Positions 7,707 to 16,511 of a DNA stretch of 64,000 nt are shown in pieces. The stretch's first letter is position 1; every line of letters begins with the position of its first letter. This stretch comes from Flavobacteriales bacterium (GTDB taxonomy: Bacteria > Bacteroidota > Bacteroidia > Flavobacteriales_F > PHOS-HE28), in contig JAIOIH010000021.1 of assembly GCA_019912395.1 (NCBI GenBank), positions 52,602 to 116,601 on the forward strand. The letters run 5' to 3'. Below the pieces are notes generated by a model. That model searched no databases. It was given only the letters and a program-made list of their open reading frames with translations, and had not been told where the DNA came from. The position numbers and the translations under genes are program-made.

Positions 7707-10700
7707 CAGAACCGCGCGTTGGTGGTCCGCATGCCCTGGGTGGCGATATCCTCCATCTTCATCTGGTACAGCGTGTCCACTTCCGCTGCACGGGCGTTCA
7801 GCTTATTGGCCAGGTCCTTTTGTCCGTAGATCTGGGCCGTGCGGGCCAAGCGCTCCATCACCAGCTTGCCCATGCTCATATCATCGCTCACCCTGTTGGC
7901 GAACTTCGGCGAGAGGCTCAAGTACCAGTTCATGTTCTCGTCCATGATGGTGAACAGCCTTTCGGTCAGGCGGTTCGCCGAGGTGGTATCATCGGCCTGG
8001 TAGTAGGCCTCGATGATCGGGAGCATGATCCGGTCGTAGGGCACGTTCTTCTCCGGCATTTTCGCCTGTGCGAGGTCCAGGACCTGCTTGGCCTCCTCCT
8101 TTCGCCCTTCCGAAGCCAGTTCCGTGGCCAGGGTGGCGATCTGCAGTCGCAGGTTGGTGGTCATCCGCAGCACGTTCTCGTCCAGGTACACGCCTGGCTC
8201 GTAGTCCATGCCGCCCCACTTGAACTTGTTCATCACGTTGTCCAGCATAATGTCCGTGGCCACGCTGCCGTACGTGTTCGGGTTGGCCGATTCACCGGCC
8301 ACCGGCACCAAGCGGTAGGTAAGGCCCTCCAACCGGAAATAGTCCTGGAGGTTCAGGTAGCTGTCCGGTCCGGTGGTCACCGCAAAGTAGATGGGCCGCT
8401 TCCAATCGTTGTTGGCCAGCAGGTCCATCATCAGGAAGTGGTTCTTCAGCACATATTGCTTGTTGATGGTCCAGCGCACGTCACCGGTGAAGTAGGCGGT
8501 GTCCGCTGCCGTAAGCATGCCTTGCGGACCGAAGACGAAGGCGCTGTCCGCCGTGATCCGGAAGTTCTGGCTGGGGATGTAGGCATCCTTCATGCCCAGT
8601 TGGAAGATCTGCTGCAGGTTGCGGTCGTCCGTGGCGAAGTCCATGGCGCGCTTGAGGTCCAGGTAGCCCTTTACCTTTTCGTTCGGGATCAATGCCACCA
8701 CGTCGCGTGTCCCCTGCCGATACTTGGCCGGGTCCATCTTGAACGGCACCGGTTCGCTATCGTATGCCTTGCGACGCATCTGGTCGATGTACCAATCGGT
8801 GTTCAACAGGCTCAGGTTCACCACGCGCACATCGGTGCGGATGCCTTCCACTTCCTGGGCGTACCACAAGGGGAAGGTGTCGTTGTCGCCATTGGTGAAG
8901 AGGATGGCGTTCGGGGCGCAGCTGTTCAGGTAGTCGGCGGCGAGGTCCCGGGCAGGGTAGCGGTTGCTCCGGTCATGGTCGTCCCATTCCGCACGCACCA
9001 TCACCACGGGCACCACGAGGCCGATGAGCGTGGCCACCACGGCACTGGCCCGGTCGTTCCGCAGGTTGCGCATCAGGTACATCACCCCCAGCGCAATGCC
9101 GCTGACGATGCCGATGAGGAAGAAGCTGTAGGAGATGGAGTGGTCGGTGCCGGAAACAAGCTCCACCAAGTATTTCAGCACGCCGATGCCCAGCGTTCCG
9201 CCCACGGCATACAGCAGTTCCTTTTGGGTGATGGACCGCGCCGCATCGAACAGCGCGTACACCCCGAGGCCGATCCAGAAGGCGAAGGCGTAGAACGAAC
9301 CCACGTAGGCATAGTCCCGTTCACGCGGCTGGAACGGATACTGGTTCAGGTAGACCACGATGGCCAGGCCCGTGAAGAAGAACAGCAGCATCACCACGCT
9401 CCAATTGCGAATATCACGGGTGAGCTGGTACACCAGCCCGATGAGGCCCAGAATGAGCGGCAACAGGTAGAGCTTGTTCATGCCCTTGTTCTCCGTCATG
9501 CTCGGCGGCAGGTGGTCCTGGTTGCCGAGGCGCTGGGAGTCGATGGCCTTGATGCCGGTGTACCAGTTGCCATCGGTTATGCCGCCATGGCCTTGGATAT
9601 CGTTCTGGCGTCCGGCGAAATTCCAGAGGAAATAGCGCCAGTACATCCAGTTCACCTGGTAGTTGACGAAGAAGCGCATGTTCTCCATCTGGGTCGGCTT
9701 CTGGATCACCGTGGGCTTGCCCTCGCGGTCGGTGGTGCGCACGGGGTAGCCCTTGAAATCGCTCCACTGCTTGTAGGCTGTGACGTGGTTGGCCTGCGAA
9801 CTGTACATCCGGGGGAACGCCATGGTGGTGGCGGGATCGTACACCGGCTCGGTCCCTTTGCGCGCATCCGTGATCACGTACTCGTTCTTGATGGTGAGGC
9901 CCGGGTTTTCGGCCACGTAATGGTCCGCACTCCAACCGTCGTAGAAGAGCTTTTCGGTCCGGGTGCCCTTCATCACCTTGTAGGTGGCGGTGTATACCGG
10001 GTTGCCATCGTCGCGCTGGTTGGTCATCTGGCTGCCCCAGAACTGGCCCATGACCAGTGGGCGGTCGCCGTACTGTTCGCGATTGAGGTAGCTCAACAGG
10101 TTGAACACGTTCTCCGGATTGTTCTCATCGATCGGTGGGTTGGCATTGCTGCGGACCACGATCATGGCGAAGGTGCTGTAGCCCACCAGGATCACGGTGA
10201 CGCCCAGGATCACGGTGTTCAGCACCACTTTGCCCTTGCGCTGGGTCCACATCAGCCCCCAGACGATCAGTCCGATGATGATCAACGCATAGATGAGGTT
10301 CCCCGTGTTGAAGGGCAGGCCGAAGTCGTTCACGAAGACCAGCTCGAACTTGCCCGCCATATTCACCAGTCCCGGAATGATCACGCCCTGGATGGCCCCG
10401 AGGATCAGCGCTGAAATGATGAAGGTGTAGATGATGCCCTTACGGGTCACCTCGTACTTCTTGAAATAGTAGACGAAGGCGATGGCCGGGATGCAGAGCA
10501 AGTTCAGCAGGTGGACACCGATGCTGAGGCCCATCAGATAGGCGATCAGGATAAGCCAGCGGGTGTTGTGCGGTTTATCGGCCTCGCTCTCCCACTTCAG
10601 GATGGCCCAGAACACGATGGCGGTAAAGAAGGACGACATGCCATAGACCTCGCCCTCCACGGCGCTGAACCAGAACGAATCACTCCAGGTGTAGGCCAGG

Positions 10701-11080
10701 GCACCCACGATGCCGCTGCCGAGCACGGCAATGATCTTGCCGCTGGTGAGTTCCTCATCGCCTTTCCGGGTGGCGAGGCGCAGGGCCATGTGGGTAATGC
10801 TCCAGAAGAGGAAAAGAATGGTGAACGCGCTGGCCAAGGCGCTCAGGGTGTTCACGGCCACCGGCACGTTCTCCGGGGAAACGAAGGCACTGGCCACCCG
10901 TGCCAGGATCATGAACAGGGGCGCTCCGGGAGGGTGCCCTACCTCGAGCTTGTAGGCCGTGGCAATGAATTCCCCGCAATCCCAAAAGCTTGCCGTGGGC
11001 TCGATGGTGGAGAGATAGGTGACGGCGGCCACCAGAAAAACGGCCCATCCGGTGGCGATGTTCAGCTTCTTGAAATTCAT
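7706..11080 (-). CDS. DUF2723 (GT117-type, TMEM260-like) multi-pass membrane glycosyltransferase candidate
   Basis: 1,124 residues from the chosen start (MNFKKLNIATGW); a longer frame to 11122 would add 14 residues ahead of it and is less likely. The N-terminal half has many membrane segments. The first outer loop reads FWDCGEF and VGHPPGAP, the acidic-loop signature of DUF2723. The C-terminal half is a soluble region rich in aromatic and acidic residues (TNGDNDTFPLWYAQE) followed by helices. Known of the family: human TMEM260 is a protein O-mannosyltransferase of GT-C type, and Bacteroidota homologues are presumed glycosyltransferases. Acceptor and donor are unknown here. It shares an operon with the deacetylase and reads away from tRNA-Gln. 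Confidence 0.85.
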   Translation of the reverse strand: MNFKKLNIATGWAVFLVAAVTYLSTIEPTASFWDCGEFIATAYKLEVGHPPGAPLFMILARVASAFVSPENVPVAVNTLSALASAFTILFLFWSITHMALRLATRKGDEELTSGKIIAVLGSGIVGALAYTWSDSFWFSAVEGEVYGMSSFFTAIVFWAILKWESEADKPHNTRWLILIAYLMGLSIGVHLLNLLCIPAIAFVYYFKKYEVTRKGIIYTFIISALILGAIQGVIIPGLVNMAGKFELVFVNDFGLPFNTGNLIYALIIIGLIVWGLMWTQRKGKVVLNTVILGVTVILVGYSTFAMIVVRSNANPPIDENNPENVFNLLSYLNREQYGDRPLVMGQFWGSQMTNQRDDGNPVYTATYKVMKGTRTEKLFYDGWSADHYVAENPGLTIKNEYVITDARKGTEPVYDPATTMAFPRMYSSQANHVTAYKQWSDFKGYPVRTTDREGKPTVIQKPTQMENMRFFVNYQVNWMYWRYFLWNFAGRQNDIQGHGGITDGNWYTGIKAIDSQRLGNQDHLPPSMTENKGMNKLYLLPLILGLIGLVYQLTRDIRNWSVVMLLFFFTGLAIVVYLNQYPFQPRERDYAYVGSFYAFAFWIGLGVYALFDAARSITQKELLYAVGGTLGIGVLKYLVELVSGTDHSISYSFFLIGIVSGIALGVMYLMRNLRNDRASAVVATLIGLVVPVVMVRAEWDDHDRSNRYPARDLAADYLNSCAPNAILFTNGDNDTFPLWYAQEVEGIRTDVRVVNLSLLNTDWYIDQMRRKAYDSEPVPFKMDPAKYRQGTRDVVALIPNEKVKGYLDLKRAMDFATDDRNLQQIFQLGMKDAYIPSQNFRITADSAFVFGPQGMLTAADTAYFTGDVRWTINKQYVLKNHFLMMDLLANNDWKRPIYFAVTTGPDSYLNLQDYFRLEGLTYRLVPVAGESANPNTYGSVATDIMLDNVMNKFKWGGMDYEPGVYLDENVLRMTTNLRLQIATLATELASEGRKEEAKQVLDLAQAKMPEKNVPYDRIMLPIIEAYYQADDTTSANRLTERLFTIMDENMNWYLSLSPKFANRVSDDMSMGKLVMERLARTAQIYGQKDLANKLNARAAEVDTLYQMKMEDIATQGMRTTNARF

Positions 11081-11103
11081 GGGGTGCCGGGCTTCATAAG
11101 CGG

Positions 11104-11111
11104 CGAATGTA
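11104..11111 (-). promoter_or_regulatory. -7 element TACATTCG for the DUF2723 operon
   Basis: It matches the Bacteroidota -7 consensus TAnnTTTG with one change (T to C) and lies 23 bases before the chosen ATG. It is followed by CGCCGC, an extension shared with several other promoters in this window. No convincing -33 TTG is visible. Confidence 0.45.
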
Positions 11112-11162
11112 CCTAAAGTCACATGTTCGCATTCTTTTCGGCGGCCGTATTGCGGAACTTTC

Positions 11163-11170
11163 TAAATTTG
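11163..11170 (+). promoter_or_regulatory. -7 element TAAATTTG for tRNA-Gln
   Basis: Exact match to TAnnTTTG, about 42 bases before the mature tRNA 5' end, leaving a short leader for RNase P processing. No good -33 box at the usual spacing. Confidence 0.5.
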
Positions 11171-11212
11171 CCGCGCTTTCAAGGTGGCGTTTGCCGGTCC
11201 GGGAAGCGGTAT

Positions 11213-11285
11213 TGGCCGATGGTGTAACTGGCAACACGTCTGATTTTGGTTCAGAAGAGTCCAGGTTCGAGCCCTGGTCGGCCAA
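11213..11285 (+). tRNA. tRNA-Gln (anticodon TTG)
   Basis: A full cloverleaf can be drawn: acceptor TGGCCGA paired with TCGGCCA, D stem GTGT/ACAC, anticodon stem TCTGA/TCAGA with loop TTTTGGT (anticodon TTG at 11246-11248, reading CAA), T stem CCAGG/CCTGG with loop TTCGAGC. CCA is not encoded. It stands alone between divergent and convergent protein genes and has its own terminator. Confidence 0.97.
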
Positions 11286-11292
11286 CAACAAG

Positions 11293-11312
11293 AACCCCGC
11301 GAACGCGGGGTT
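11293..11312 (+). terminator. rho-independent terminator after tRNA-Gln
   Basis: A 9-bp perfect stem AACCCCGCG / CGCGGGGTT closes over a 2-base loop and is followed by CCTTGTTTT. It lies 8 bases after the tRNA. The remaining 85 bases to the convergent guaD stop hold nothing else I can name. Confidence 0.75.
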
Positions 11313-11397
11313 CCTTGTTTTGGACGGGCGGGGCGAGAAGTTTATCCCGAGCGGACACCGGGCCTGACCCGGTGGAAGTCGAGGGAGACCGTCAGGG

Positions 11398-11874
11398 TCA
11401 GTACTTCACCTTGCCTTCCATCGCGATCCACGCCTTGAACACTTCCTTCGCTTCCTCGCGCATCATCCGTTCCATGGGGTATTTGCGCTGTTCAGGGGGC
11501 AATGGCAACTCGTCGTAGATCAACTGGTCATCGAAACCGGCTTCCGCGGCATCCTCCCGCGTGGCGGCGAATACGATGCGGTCCGGCCGCGCCCAGTAGA
11601 TGGCACCGAGGCACATGGGGCAAGGCTCGCAGCTGGTATAGATCGTGCAACCGGCAAGCTGGAAATCACCGAGGTTCTTGCACGCATCGCGGATGGCCAC
11701 CACTTCGGCATGGGCCGTGGGGTCGTTGGTGGAGGTGACGCGGTTGTTACCGCTGCCCACCACGGTGCCGTCCTTCACGATCACGCAGCCAAAGGGTCCG
11801 CCATCCCCGCGCTGCATGCCGCTGCGCGAGGCGTCGATCGCCAAGCGGAGAAAGCGTTCGTCCTGTTCGTTCAT
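11398..11874 (-). CDS. guaD: guanine deaminase (cytidine-deaminase fold)
   Basis: 158 residues from ATG 11874; upstream in-frame codons run into the VOC gene region and are not used. The zinc site is complete: HAEVVAI (zinc His and catalytic Glu) and SCEPCPMC (two zinc Cys). The motifs TSTNDPTAHAE, LGAIYWARPD and AGFDDQLIYDEL are those of the Bacillus-type guanine deaminase rather than the tRNA deaminase TadA. It converts guanine to xanthine in purine salvage or catabolism. A TATCTTTC box lies 5 bases before the ATG, so the transcript may be almost leaderless. Confidence 0.9.
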   Translation of the reverse strand: MNEQDERFLRLAIDASRSGMQRGDGGPFGCVIVKDGTVVGSGNNRVTSTNDPTAHAEVVAIRDACKNLGDFQLAGCTIYTSCEPCPMCLGAIYWARPDRIVFAATREDAAEAGFDDQLIYDELPLPPEQRKYPMERMMREEAKEVFKAWIAMEGKVKY

Positions 11875-11914
11875 CGGTGGAAAGATATTGCAAGCGCGGT
11901 ATAGAGCGGCGTGA

Positions 11915-12316
11915 TCAGGCCTCCCACATGCCCGCTTCAATGACCTCCACGCAATGTCGGTCCGGATCGCGGAAGTAGAAGCTGCGGTGCCCGTGGGGCC
12001 ACACGTGGTCATGCTCGATCGAGATACCTGCTGCCACCACCTTGCTCCGCCAAGCAGCATAGTGCGCCTTCGGTACCTCGAAAGCGAAGTGCAGCTCTCC
12101 CGTACCGAAATGGCGCGGCACATCCTTCTTCATGTTGGACTTTTCCGGATTGAAACAGAGCAATACCGAATTCCCGGCCCGGAAGAAAACCAGCACCCCC
12201 GGGATGTGCTCGAAGCAATCAAGCCCGAGGCGGTCGGCGTAAAAGATCCGGGTCCGCTCGGTATCCGCAACGTACAAACAGGTTTCCTTGATGCCCAGGA
12301 TCGGCAACGTTCCCAT
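11915..12316 (-). CDS. VOC family protein (glyoxalase/dioxygenase fold)
   Basis: 133 residues with the two beta-alpha-beta-beta-beta halves of the VOC fold: KETCLYVADTERTRIFYAD at the N-terminus and SFYFRDPDRHCVEVIEAG at the C-terminus. Candidate metal ligands are His in GELHFAFEV and Glu in CVEVIE. Proteins of this size are usually metal-dependent lyases, thiol transferases or resistance proteins; the substrate is not identifiable. It lies between guaD and aspS in the same orientation, 22 bases from the aspS stop. Confidence 0.8.
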   Translation of the reverse strand: MGTLPILGIKETCLYVADTERTRIFYADRLGLDCFEHIPGVLVFFRAGNSVLLCFNPEKSNMKKDVPRHFGTGELHFAFEVPKAHYAAWRSKVVAAGISIEHDHVWPHGHRSFYFRDPDRHCVEVIEAGMWEA

Positions 12317-12338
12317 GTGATCAAGATAACCCGGGAAC

Positions 12339-14084
12339 TCAGTTCTTCAGCTCCAGACCCAGCTCCTTCAACTGGATCGCATCGATGGTGGAGGGAGCGT
12401 CGATCATTACGTCACGCCCGGCGTTGTTCTTCGGGAAGGCGATGAACTCGCGGATGTCGCTGCGGCCGCCGAAGAGCGCCACCCAGCGGTCGAAGCCGAA
12501 GGCCGCGCCGCCGTGCGGGGGGGCACCGAACTCGAAGGCGTCCAAGAGGAAGCCGAATTTCTCACGTGCTTCTTCATCGGTGAAACCCAGTACACGGAAC
12601 ATCGCCTCCTGCATGGCGCGATCGTGGATGCGGATGCTGCCGCCACCGATCTCCGTGCCGTTGATCACCAGGTCGTAGGCATTGGCCTTTACAGTGCCGG
12701 GATCGCTCTCCAGCTTCGGCGCATCCTCCGGAATGGGGGCAGTGAAAGGATGGTGCATCGCATGCCAGCGACCGCTCACCTCGTCCTTCTCCAACAACGG
12801 GAAGTCCACGACCCACAAGGGCTTGAAGACCTGCGGATCGCGCAGGTTGAGCAAGTCTCCGAGGTGCAGGCGAAGTTCGTTCAAGGCTTTTCGCGTTTTA
12901 TCCGCAGCACCGGCCATGATGCAGAGCAGGTCACCCTCCTTCATGTTGAAGCGTTCTGCCCAGCGTTGCAGGTCCTCGGCTCCGTAGAACTTGTCCACGG
13001 TGCTCTTCAGACCCTCGGCGGCCCAGCGGACGAAAATGATCCCGGTGCCACCTACCTGCGGACGTTTGACATATTCGATCAGTGCATCGGTCTGCTTGCG
13101 GCTCCACGAGGCACAGCCTTCCGCCTTGATACCAACGACGAGTTCGGCATCGTCAAAGACCTTGAATTCCTTGCCTTGGGCAATGTCGTTCAACTCATGA
13201 AAGCGCATGTCAAACCGCAGGTCCGGCTTGTCGCATCCATAATCCCGCATGGCGTCGTCATACGACATGCGCCGGAACGGCTCCGCGAATTCCTTGTCGA
13301 GCACGGCCTTGAACAGGTGCTTCGCCAAGCCTTCAAATGTGTTCAGGATATCCTCACGCTCCACAAAGGCCATCTCGCAATCGATCTGCGTGAACTCCGG
13401 CTGGCGATCGGAGCGGAGGTCCTCGTCGCGGAAGCACTTCACGATCTGGAAATAGCGGTCCATGCCGGCCACCATCAGCAGTTGCTTGAAGGTCTGCGGG
13501 CTTTGCGGCAGCGCGTAGAACTCGCCTTGGTTCATGCGGCTGGGCACCACGAAGTCGCGGGCACCTTCCGGAGTGCTTTTGATCAATACCGGCGTTTCCA
13601 CTTCGATGAACTGTTGCGCGCTCAGGTAGTTGCGCACTTCGATCGCCATGCGGTGCCGCAGCTCGATCCCCTTGCGCACCGTGTTGCGGCGCAGGTCCAG
13701 GTACCGGTACTTCATGCGCAGCTCGTCACCGCCGTCGGTCTCGTCCTCAATGGTGAAGGGCGGCGTCTTCGCGGCGTTCATCACCTTCAGCGCCGTGGCG
13801 AAGATCTCCACCTCGCCGGTGGGCATGTTGGCGTTCTTGCTCTGGCGTTCCATCACCTTCCCGATGACCTGCACCACGAACTCGCGGCCAAGGCTGCGGG
13901 CAGTCTCGCGCAGTGCCGCATCACTGTCCGTGTTGAAGGTGAGCTGCGTGATGCCGTAGCGGTCGCGGAGGTCCACGAAGGTCATGCCGCCAAGGTCGCG
14001 GGTGCGCTGGACCCAGCCGGCAAGGGTCACGGTCTTGCCAGCGTCGGAGAGGCGGAGTTCGCCACAGGTATGGGTGCGGTACAT
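12339..14084 (-). CDS. aspS: aspartate--tRNA ligase
   Basis: 581 residues, the usual length of bacterial AspRS. The N-terminal OB-fold anticodon-binding domain ([19 protein letters not shown]) is followed by class II catalytic motifs: motif 2 as [19 protein letters not shown], and motif 3 as [15 protein letters not shown]. The bacterial insertion (GAD domain) lies between them, around residues 290-420. It charges tRNA-Asp in the cytoplasm. A TACATTCG -7 element lies 16 bases before the ATG. Confidence 0.97.
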   Translation of the reverse strand: MYRTHTCGELRLSDAGKTVTLAGWVQRTRDLGGMTFVDLRDRYGITQLTFNTDSDAALRETARSLGREFVVQVIGKVMERQSKNANMPTGEVEIFATALKVMNAAKTPPFTIEDETDGGDELRMKYRYLDLRRNTVRKGIELRHRMAIEVRNYLSAQQFIEVETPVLIKSTPEGARDFVVPSRMNQGEFYALPQSPQTFKQLLMVAGMDRYFQIVKCFRDEDLRSDRQPEFTQIDCEMAFVEREDILNTFEGLAKHLFKAVLDKEFAEPFRRMSYDDAMRDYGCDKPDLRFDMRFHELNDIAQGKEFKVFDDAELVVGIKAEGCASWSRKQTDALIEYVKRPQVGGTGIIFVRWAAEGLKSTVDKFYGAEDLQRWAERFNMKEGDLLCIMAGAADKTRKALNELRLHLGDLLNLRDPQVFKPLWVVDFPLLEKDEVSGRWHAMHHPFTAPIPEDAPKLESDPGTVKANAYDLVINGTEIGGGSIRIHDRAMQEAMFRVLGFTDEEAREKFGFLLDAFEFGAPPHGGAAFGFDRWVALFGGRSDIREFIAFPKNNAGRDVMIDAPSTIDAIQLKELGLELKN

Positions 14085-14100
14085 GGGTTGAAAGCTGCGG

Positions 14101-14108
14101 CGAATGTA
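14101..14108 (-). promoter_or_regulatory. -7 element TACATTCG for aspS
   Basis: Identical octamer, followed by the same CGCCGC extension, to the element ahead of the DUF2723 gene. It lies 16 bases before the aspS ATG. No clear -33 box. Confidence 0.45.
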
Positions 14109-14130
14109 CCGAAGCAGCCCTTGTCCATGG

Positions 14131-14532
14131 CTACTGCACCGTCAAGGTCAATGCGCGTCGCGTGATGTCCCCGTCGTATTCGTCCACGGAGAACCACCAG
14201 GTCTCGGTGCCGGCCTGATCACGAGTGATCACGGTCTTTTCATAGGAAAACGGGTTGCTATCGACATGCGCGCTGTCCTGTCGGATACGCGGACCACCGT
14301 CGTATGCGACGTCCACGAAGAATGTGCGGAGATTATCGGAACCCTTGGTTACCGTTACGCCGATGCGCAGCGTATCGGAAACCGGAACCGTGTCATGCTG
14401 CCAAGTATAGCCACTGTCCATGCGGAAAGTAATGTCCACCGAACCGTCCCCATCCGGCTGGTCCTCCTTGGTGCAGCCGGTGTTGAAAAGGAACGCCAGT
14501 CCCAGGACCGCAGTGATGATCACAAAGCGCAT
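14131..14532 (-). CDS. predicted lipoprotein, unknown function
   Basis: 133 residues from the ATG at 14532, chosen because it begins a classic lipoprotein signal peptide ([20 protein letters not shown], lipobox ending at Cys20). The mature part is acidic and beta-rich, with no family I recognise; [11 protein letters not shown] near the end is a typical beta-sandwich edge. A TAACTTCG box ends 5 bases before the ATG. It is probably transcribed separately from aspS, which starts 46 bases past its stop. Confidence 0.7.
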   Translation of the reverse strand: MRFVIITAVLGLAFLFNTGCTKEDQPDGDGSVDITFRMDSGYTWQHDTVPVSDTLRIGVTVTKGSDNLRTFFVDVAYDGGPRIRQDSAHVDSNPFSYEKTVITRDQAGTETWWFSVDEYDGDITRRALTLTVQ

Positions 14533-14583
14533 GGCCGCGAAGTTAACGGATGCCTCGTCGGAGATCCAAGGCATCTGTTGCGA

Positions 14584-14664
14584 TCACAATGTTCCCCGGC
14601 ACTCCTGCTTCCGCTCGGTCGCCTCGAGGAGCGCCTTGAAGTTGCCCCTGCCAAAGCTGCTCAT
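14584..14664 (-). pseudogene. remnant of the hppD 3' end (26 codons plus stop)
   Basis: Read on the minus strand it encodes SSFGRGNFKALLEATERKQ...CRGTL-stop, matching the last 24 codons of the intact hppD about 750 bp away. By eye 62 of the last 75 bases agree. Homology stops at the stop codon and does not extend upstream of the SFG codons. The methyltransferase stop codon lies at its upstream edge. Confidence 0.75.
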
Positions 14665-15293
14665 GCAACGCGCCGCGTGGAGGGTACTGCAGGGATGTGG
14701 CGTTTCCGCGAAAGGCAGAACCAGGCCGCGGCTGCTTCCGGAATGTCGGCGTGGAACACTGCTGAGTGCAGTTCCAGGATCTCCATTGCAGGTTCCACGG
14801 CATTTGTCACATCACGTGCGCTGCGTCTGGGAGGCCCTGACTCCCGCTCAGGGCCTTCGGTGCTTCCGATCAGGCTCAGCCACTGCCCACCGGGCTTGAG
14901 CTGCGCCTCCACGCGTTGGGCGAAGCGAGTCCGTTCCTCGGCACTGTCGAAAATATGGAAGCAGCCCCGGTCGAATACAAAGTCGTACGGGCCTCCGGGG
15001 ATCCCATGGTCCTTCAGCAGGTCCATCACTTCAAAACGACAATCCACTCCGACCGCGGTGGCCTTCTTGCGCGCCTTTTCTATTGCCAGCGGGGCCACAT
15101 CGATGCCGAGCACGGTAAAGCCTTGGCTGGCAAGCCAGATGGCATTCGTGCCTGTGCCGCAACCCACTTCCAGCACGCGCCCGGGGGTCACGGTCCCATT
15201 GCGCACCGTATCAACCAGCAGCGCATCCGGCTTGCCGGTATCCCATGGCACTTCGCCGGAGGAGTACGACTCGTTCCAATCCCTTTGCGGCAT
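14661..15293 (-). CDS. class I SAM-dependent methyltransferase
   Basis: 210 residues. Motif I is VLEVGCGTGTNAIWL, the acidic end of strand 2 is VLGIDVAP, and the post-motif region YDFVFDRGCFHIF resembles thiopurine and small-molecule methyltransferases. The start WNESYSSGEVPWDTGKPD is characteristic of the TPMT/tellurite-like group. The substrate is unknown. It sits between the intact hppD and a degraded copy of the hppD tail, which suggests that it arrived by an insertion that duplicated that tail. Confidence 0.85.
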   Translation of the reverse strand: MPQRDWNESYSSGEVPWDTGKPDALLVDTVRNGTVTPGRVLEVGCGTGTNAIWLASQGFTVLGIDVAPLAIEKARKKATAVGVDCRFEVMDLLKDHGIPGGPYDFVFDRGCFHIFDSAEERTRFAQRVEAQLKPGGQWLSLIGSTEGPERESGPPRRSARDVTNAVEPAMEILELHSAVFHADIPEAAAAWFCLSRKRHIPAVPSTRRVA

Positions 15294-15336
15294 GTCCTGT
15301 TCGTGTTATGGGCGACGTGTTATCGCGACTTCCGAA

Positions 15337-16476
15337 TTAGAGTGTTCCCCGGCTCTCCTGCTCCCGCTCAATAGCCTCGAACAACGCCTTGAAGTTGCCC
15401 TTGCCGAAGCTCTTGGCGCCCTTGCGCTGGATGATCTCGAAGAAGAGGGTAGGGCGGTCCTGCACCGGTTTGGTGAAGAGCTGCAACAGGTAGCCTTCAT
15501 CATCGCGGTCCACCAGGATACCGAGCTCGCTCAAGGGACCGAGGTCCTCATCGATCTTGCCCACGCGGTCCAGCAGTCCCTCGTAGTAGCTGGAAGGTAC
15601 TTTCAGGAATTCGACGCCGCGGCTCATCAGGTCGCGCACCGTTTTCACGATGTCGTCCGTGGCCACCGCGATGTGCTGTACGCCTTCGCCCTTATAGAAG
15701 TCGAGGTACTCCTCGATCTGGCTGCGCTTCTTGCCCTTGGCCGGTTCGTTGATCGGGAACTTGATGCGCCCGTTGCCATTGGTCATCACCTTGCTCATCA
15801 GCGCGCTGTACTCGGTGCTGATGTCCTTGTCGTCGAAGCTCAGCAGGTTGGCGAAGCCCATCACCTTCTCATAGAACTCCACCCATTTGTTCATCTGGTT
15901 CCAACCCACGTTGGCCACCATGTGGTCCACGTACTTCAGGCCGGTAACAGGTGGGTTGTAGGGACTCTTCCAAGCACGGAAGCCGGGCAGGAAGATGCCC
16001 TTGTAATTCTTGCGCTCCACGAAGATGTGAACGGTATCGCCGTAAAGCTTGATGCCGCTCTTCACCACCTCGCCATCGGCGTCCTTTTCCACGGTGGGTT
16101 CCATGTAGCTCACTGCACCGCGCTTGGTGGTCTCCTCATGGGCTTTGCGCGCATCATCCACCCAGAGGGCGATCACTTTCACGCCATCACCGTGCTGGCG
16201 GATGTGGTCGTTGATCGGATCCTCCGGTGTCAGTGGTGAGGTCAGTACCAAGCGGATCTTGTCCTGCACCAGCACGTAGCTCGTGCGGTCCTTCATGCCG
16301 GTCTCCAGACCGGCGTAGGCCAAGCTCTGGAAGCCGAAGGCGGTCTTGTAGAAATGCGCGGCCTGCTTGGCGTTGCCGACATGGAATTCGATATGGTCGG
16401 TACCGAGGAGGGGGAGAAAGTCAGCCGCTGCAGGGTTGATCTTCTCGAGTTCGGGGGTTGTACTTTCAATGCTCAT
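15337..16476 (-). CDS. hppD: 4-hydroxyphenylpyruvate dioxygenase
   Basis: 379 residues from ATG 16476 (MSIESTTPEL); an in-frame ATG at 16515 would overlap the hmgA stop. Two VOC-type halves are visible. Iron ligands are His in KYVDHMVANV, His in VQHIAVATDD and Glu in LFFEIIQRKG, all in the expected order. It converts 4-hydroxyphenylpyruvate to homogentisate, step two of tyrosine breakdown. The hmgA gene, 36 bases upstream in the same direction, encodes the next enzyme, so the pair forms a catabolic operon. Confidence 0.96.
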   Translation of the reverse strand: MSIESTTPELEKINPAAADFLPLLGTDHIEFHVGNAKQAAHFYKTAFGFQSLAYAGLETGMKDRTSYVLVQDKIRLVLTSPLTPEDPINDHIRQHGDGVKVIALWVDDARKAHEETTKRGAVSYMEPTVEKDADGEVVKSGIKLYGDTVHIFVERKNYKGIFLPGFRAWKSPYNPPVTGLKYVDHMVANVGWNQMNKWVEFYEKVMGFANLLSFDDKDISTEYSALMSKVMTNGNGRIKFPINEPAKGKKRSQIEEYLDFYKGEGVQHIAVATDDIVKTVRDLMSRGVEFLKVPSSYYEGLLDRVGKIDEDLGPLSELGILVDRDDEGYLLQLFTKPVQDRPTLFFEIIQRKGAKSFGKGNFKALFEAIEREQESRGTL

Positions 16477-16511
16477 GGTTTTCCTAATGTGTTGCTCTTC
16501 TAATTTTCTGA

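Noticed and set aside
7820..10414. 864-codon plus-strand frame opposite the DUF2723 gene
   Set aside because: His/Val/Gly-rich translation typical of an antisense frame; the minus-strand protein has clear membrane helices and family motifs.
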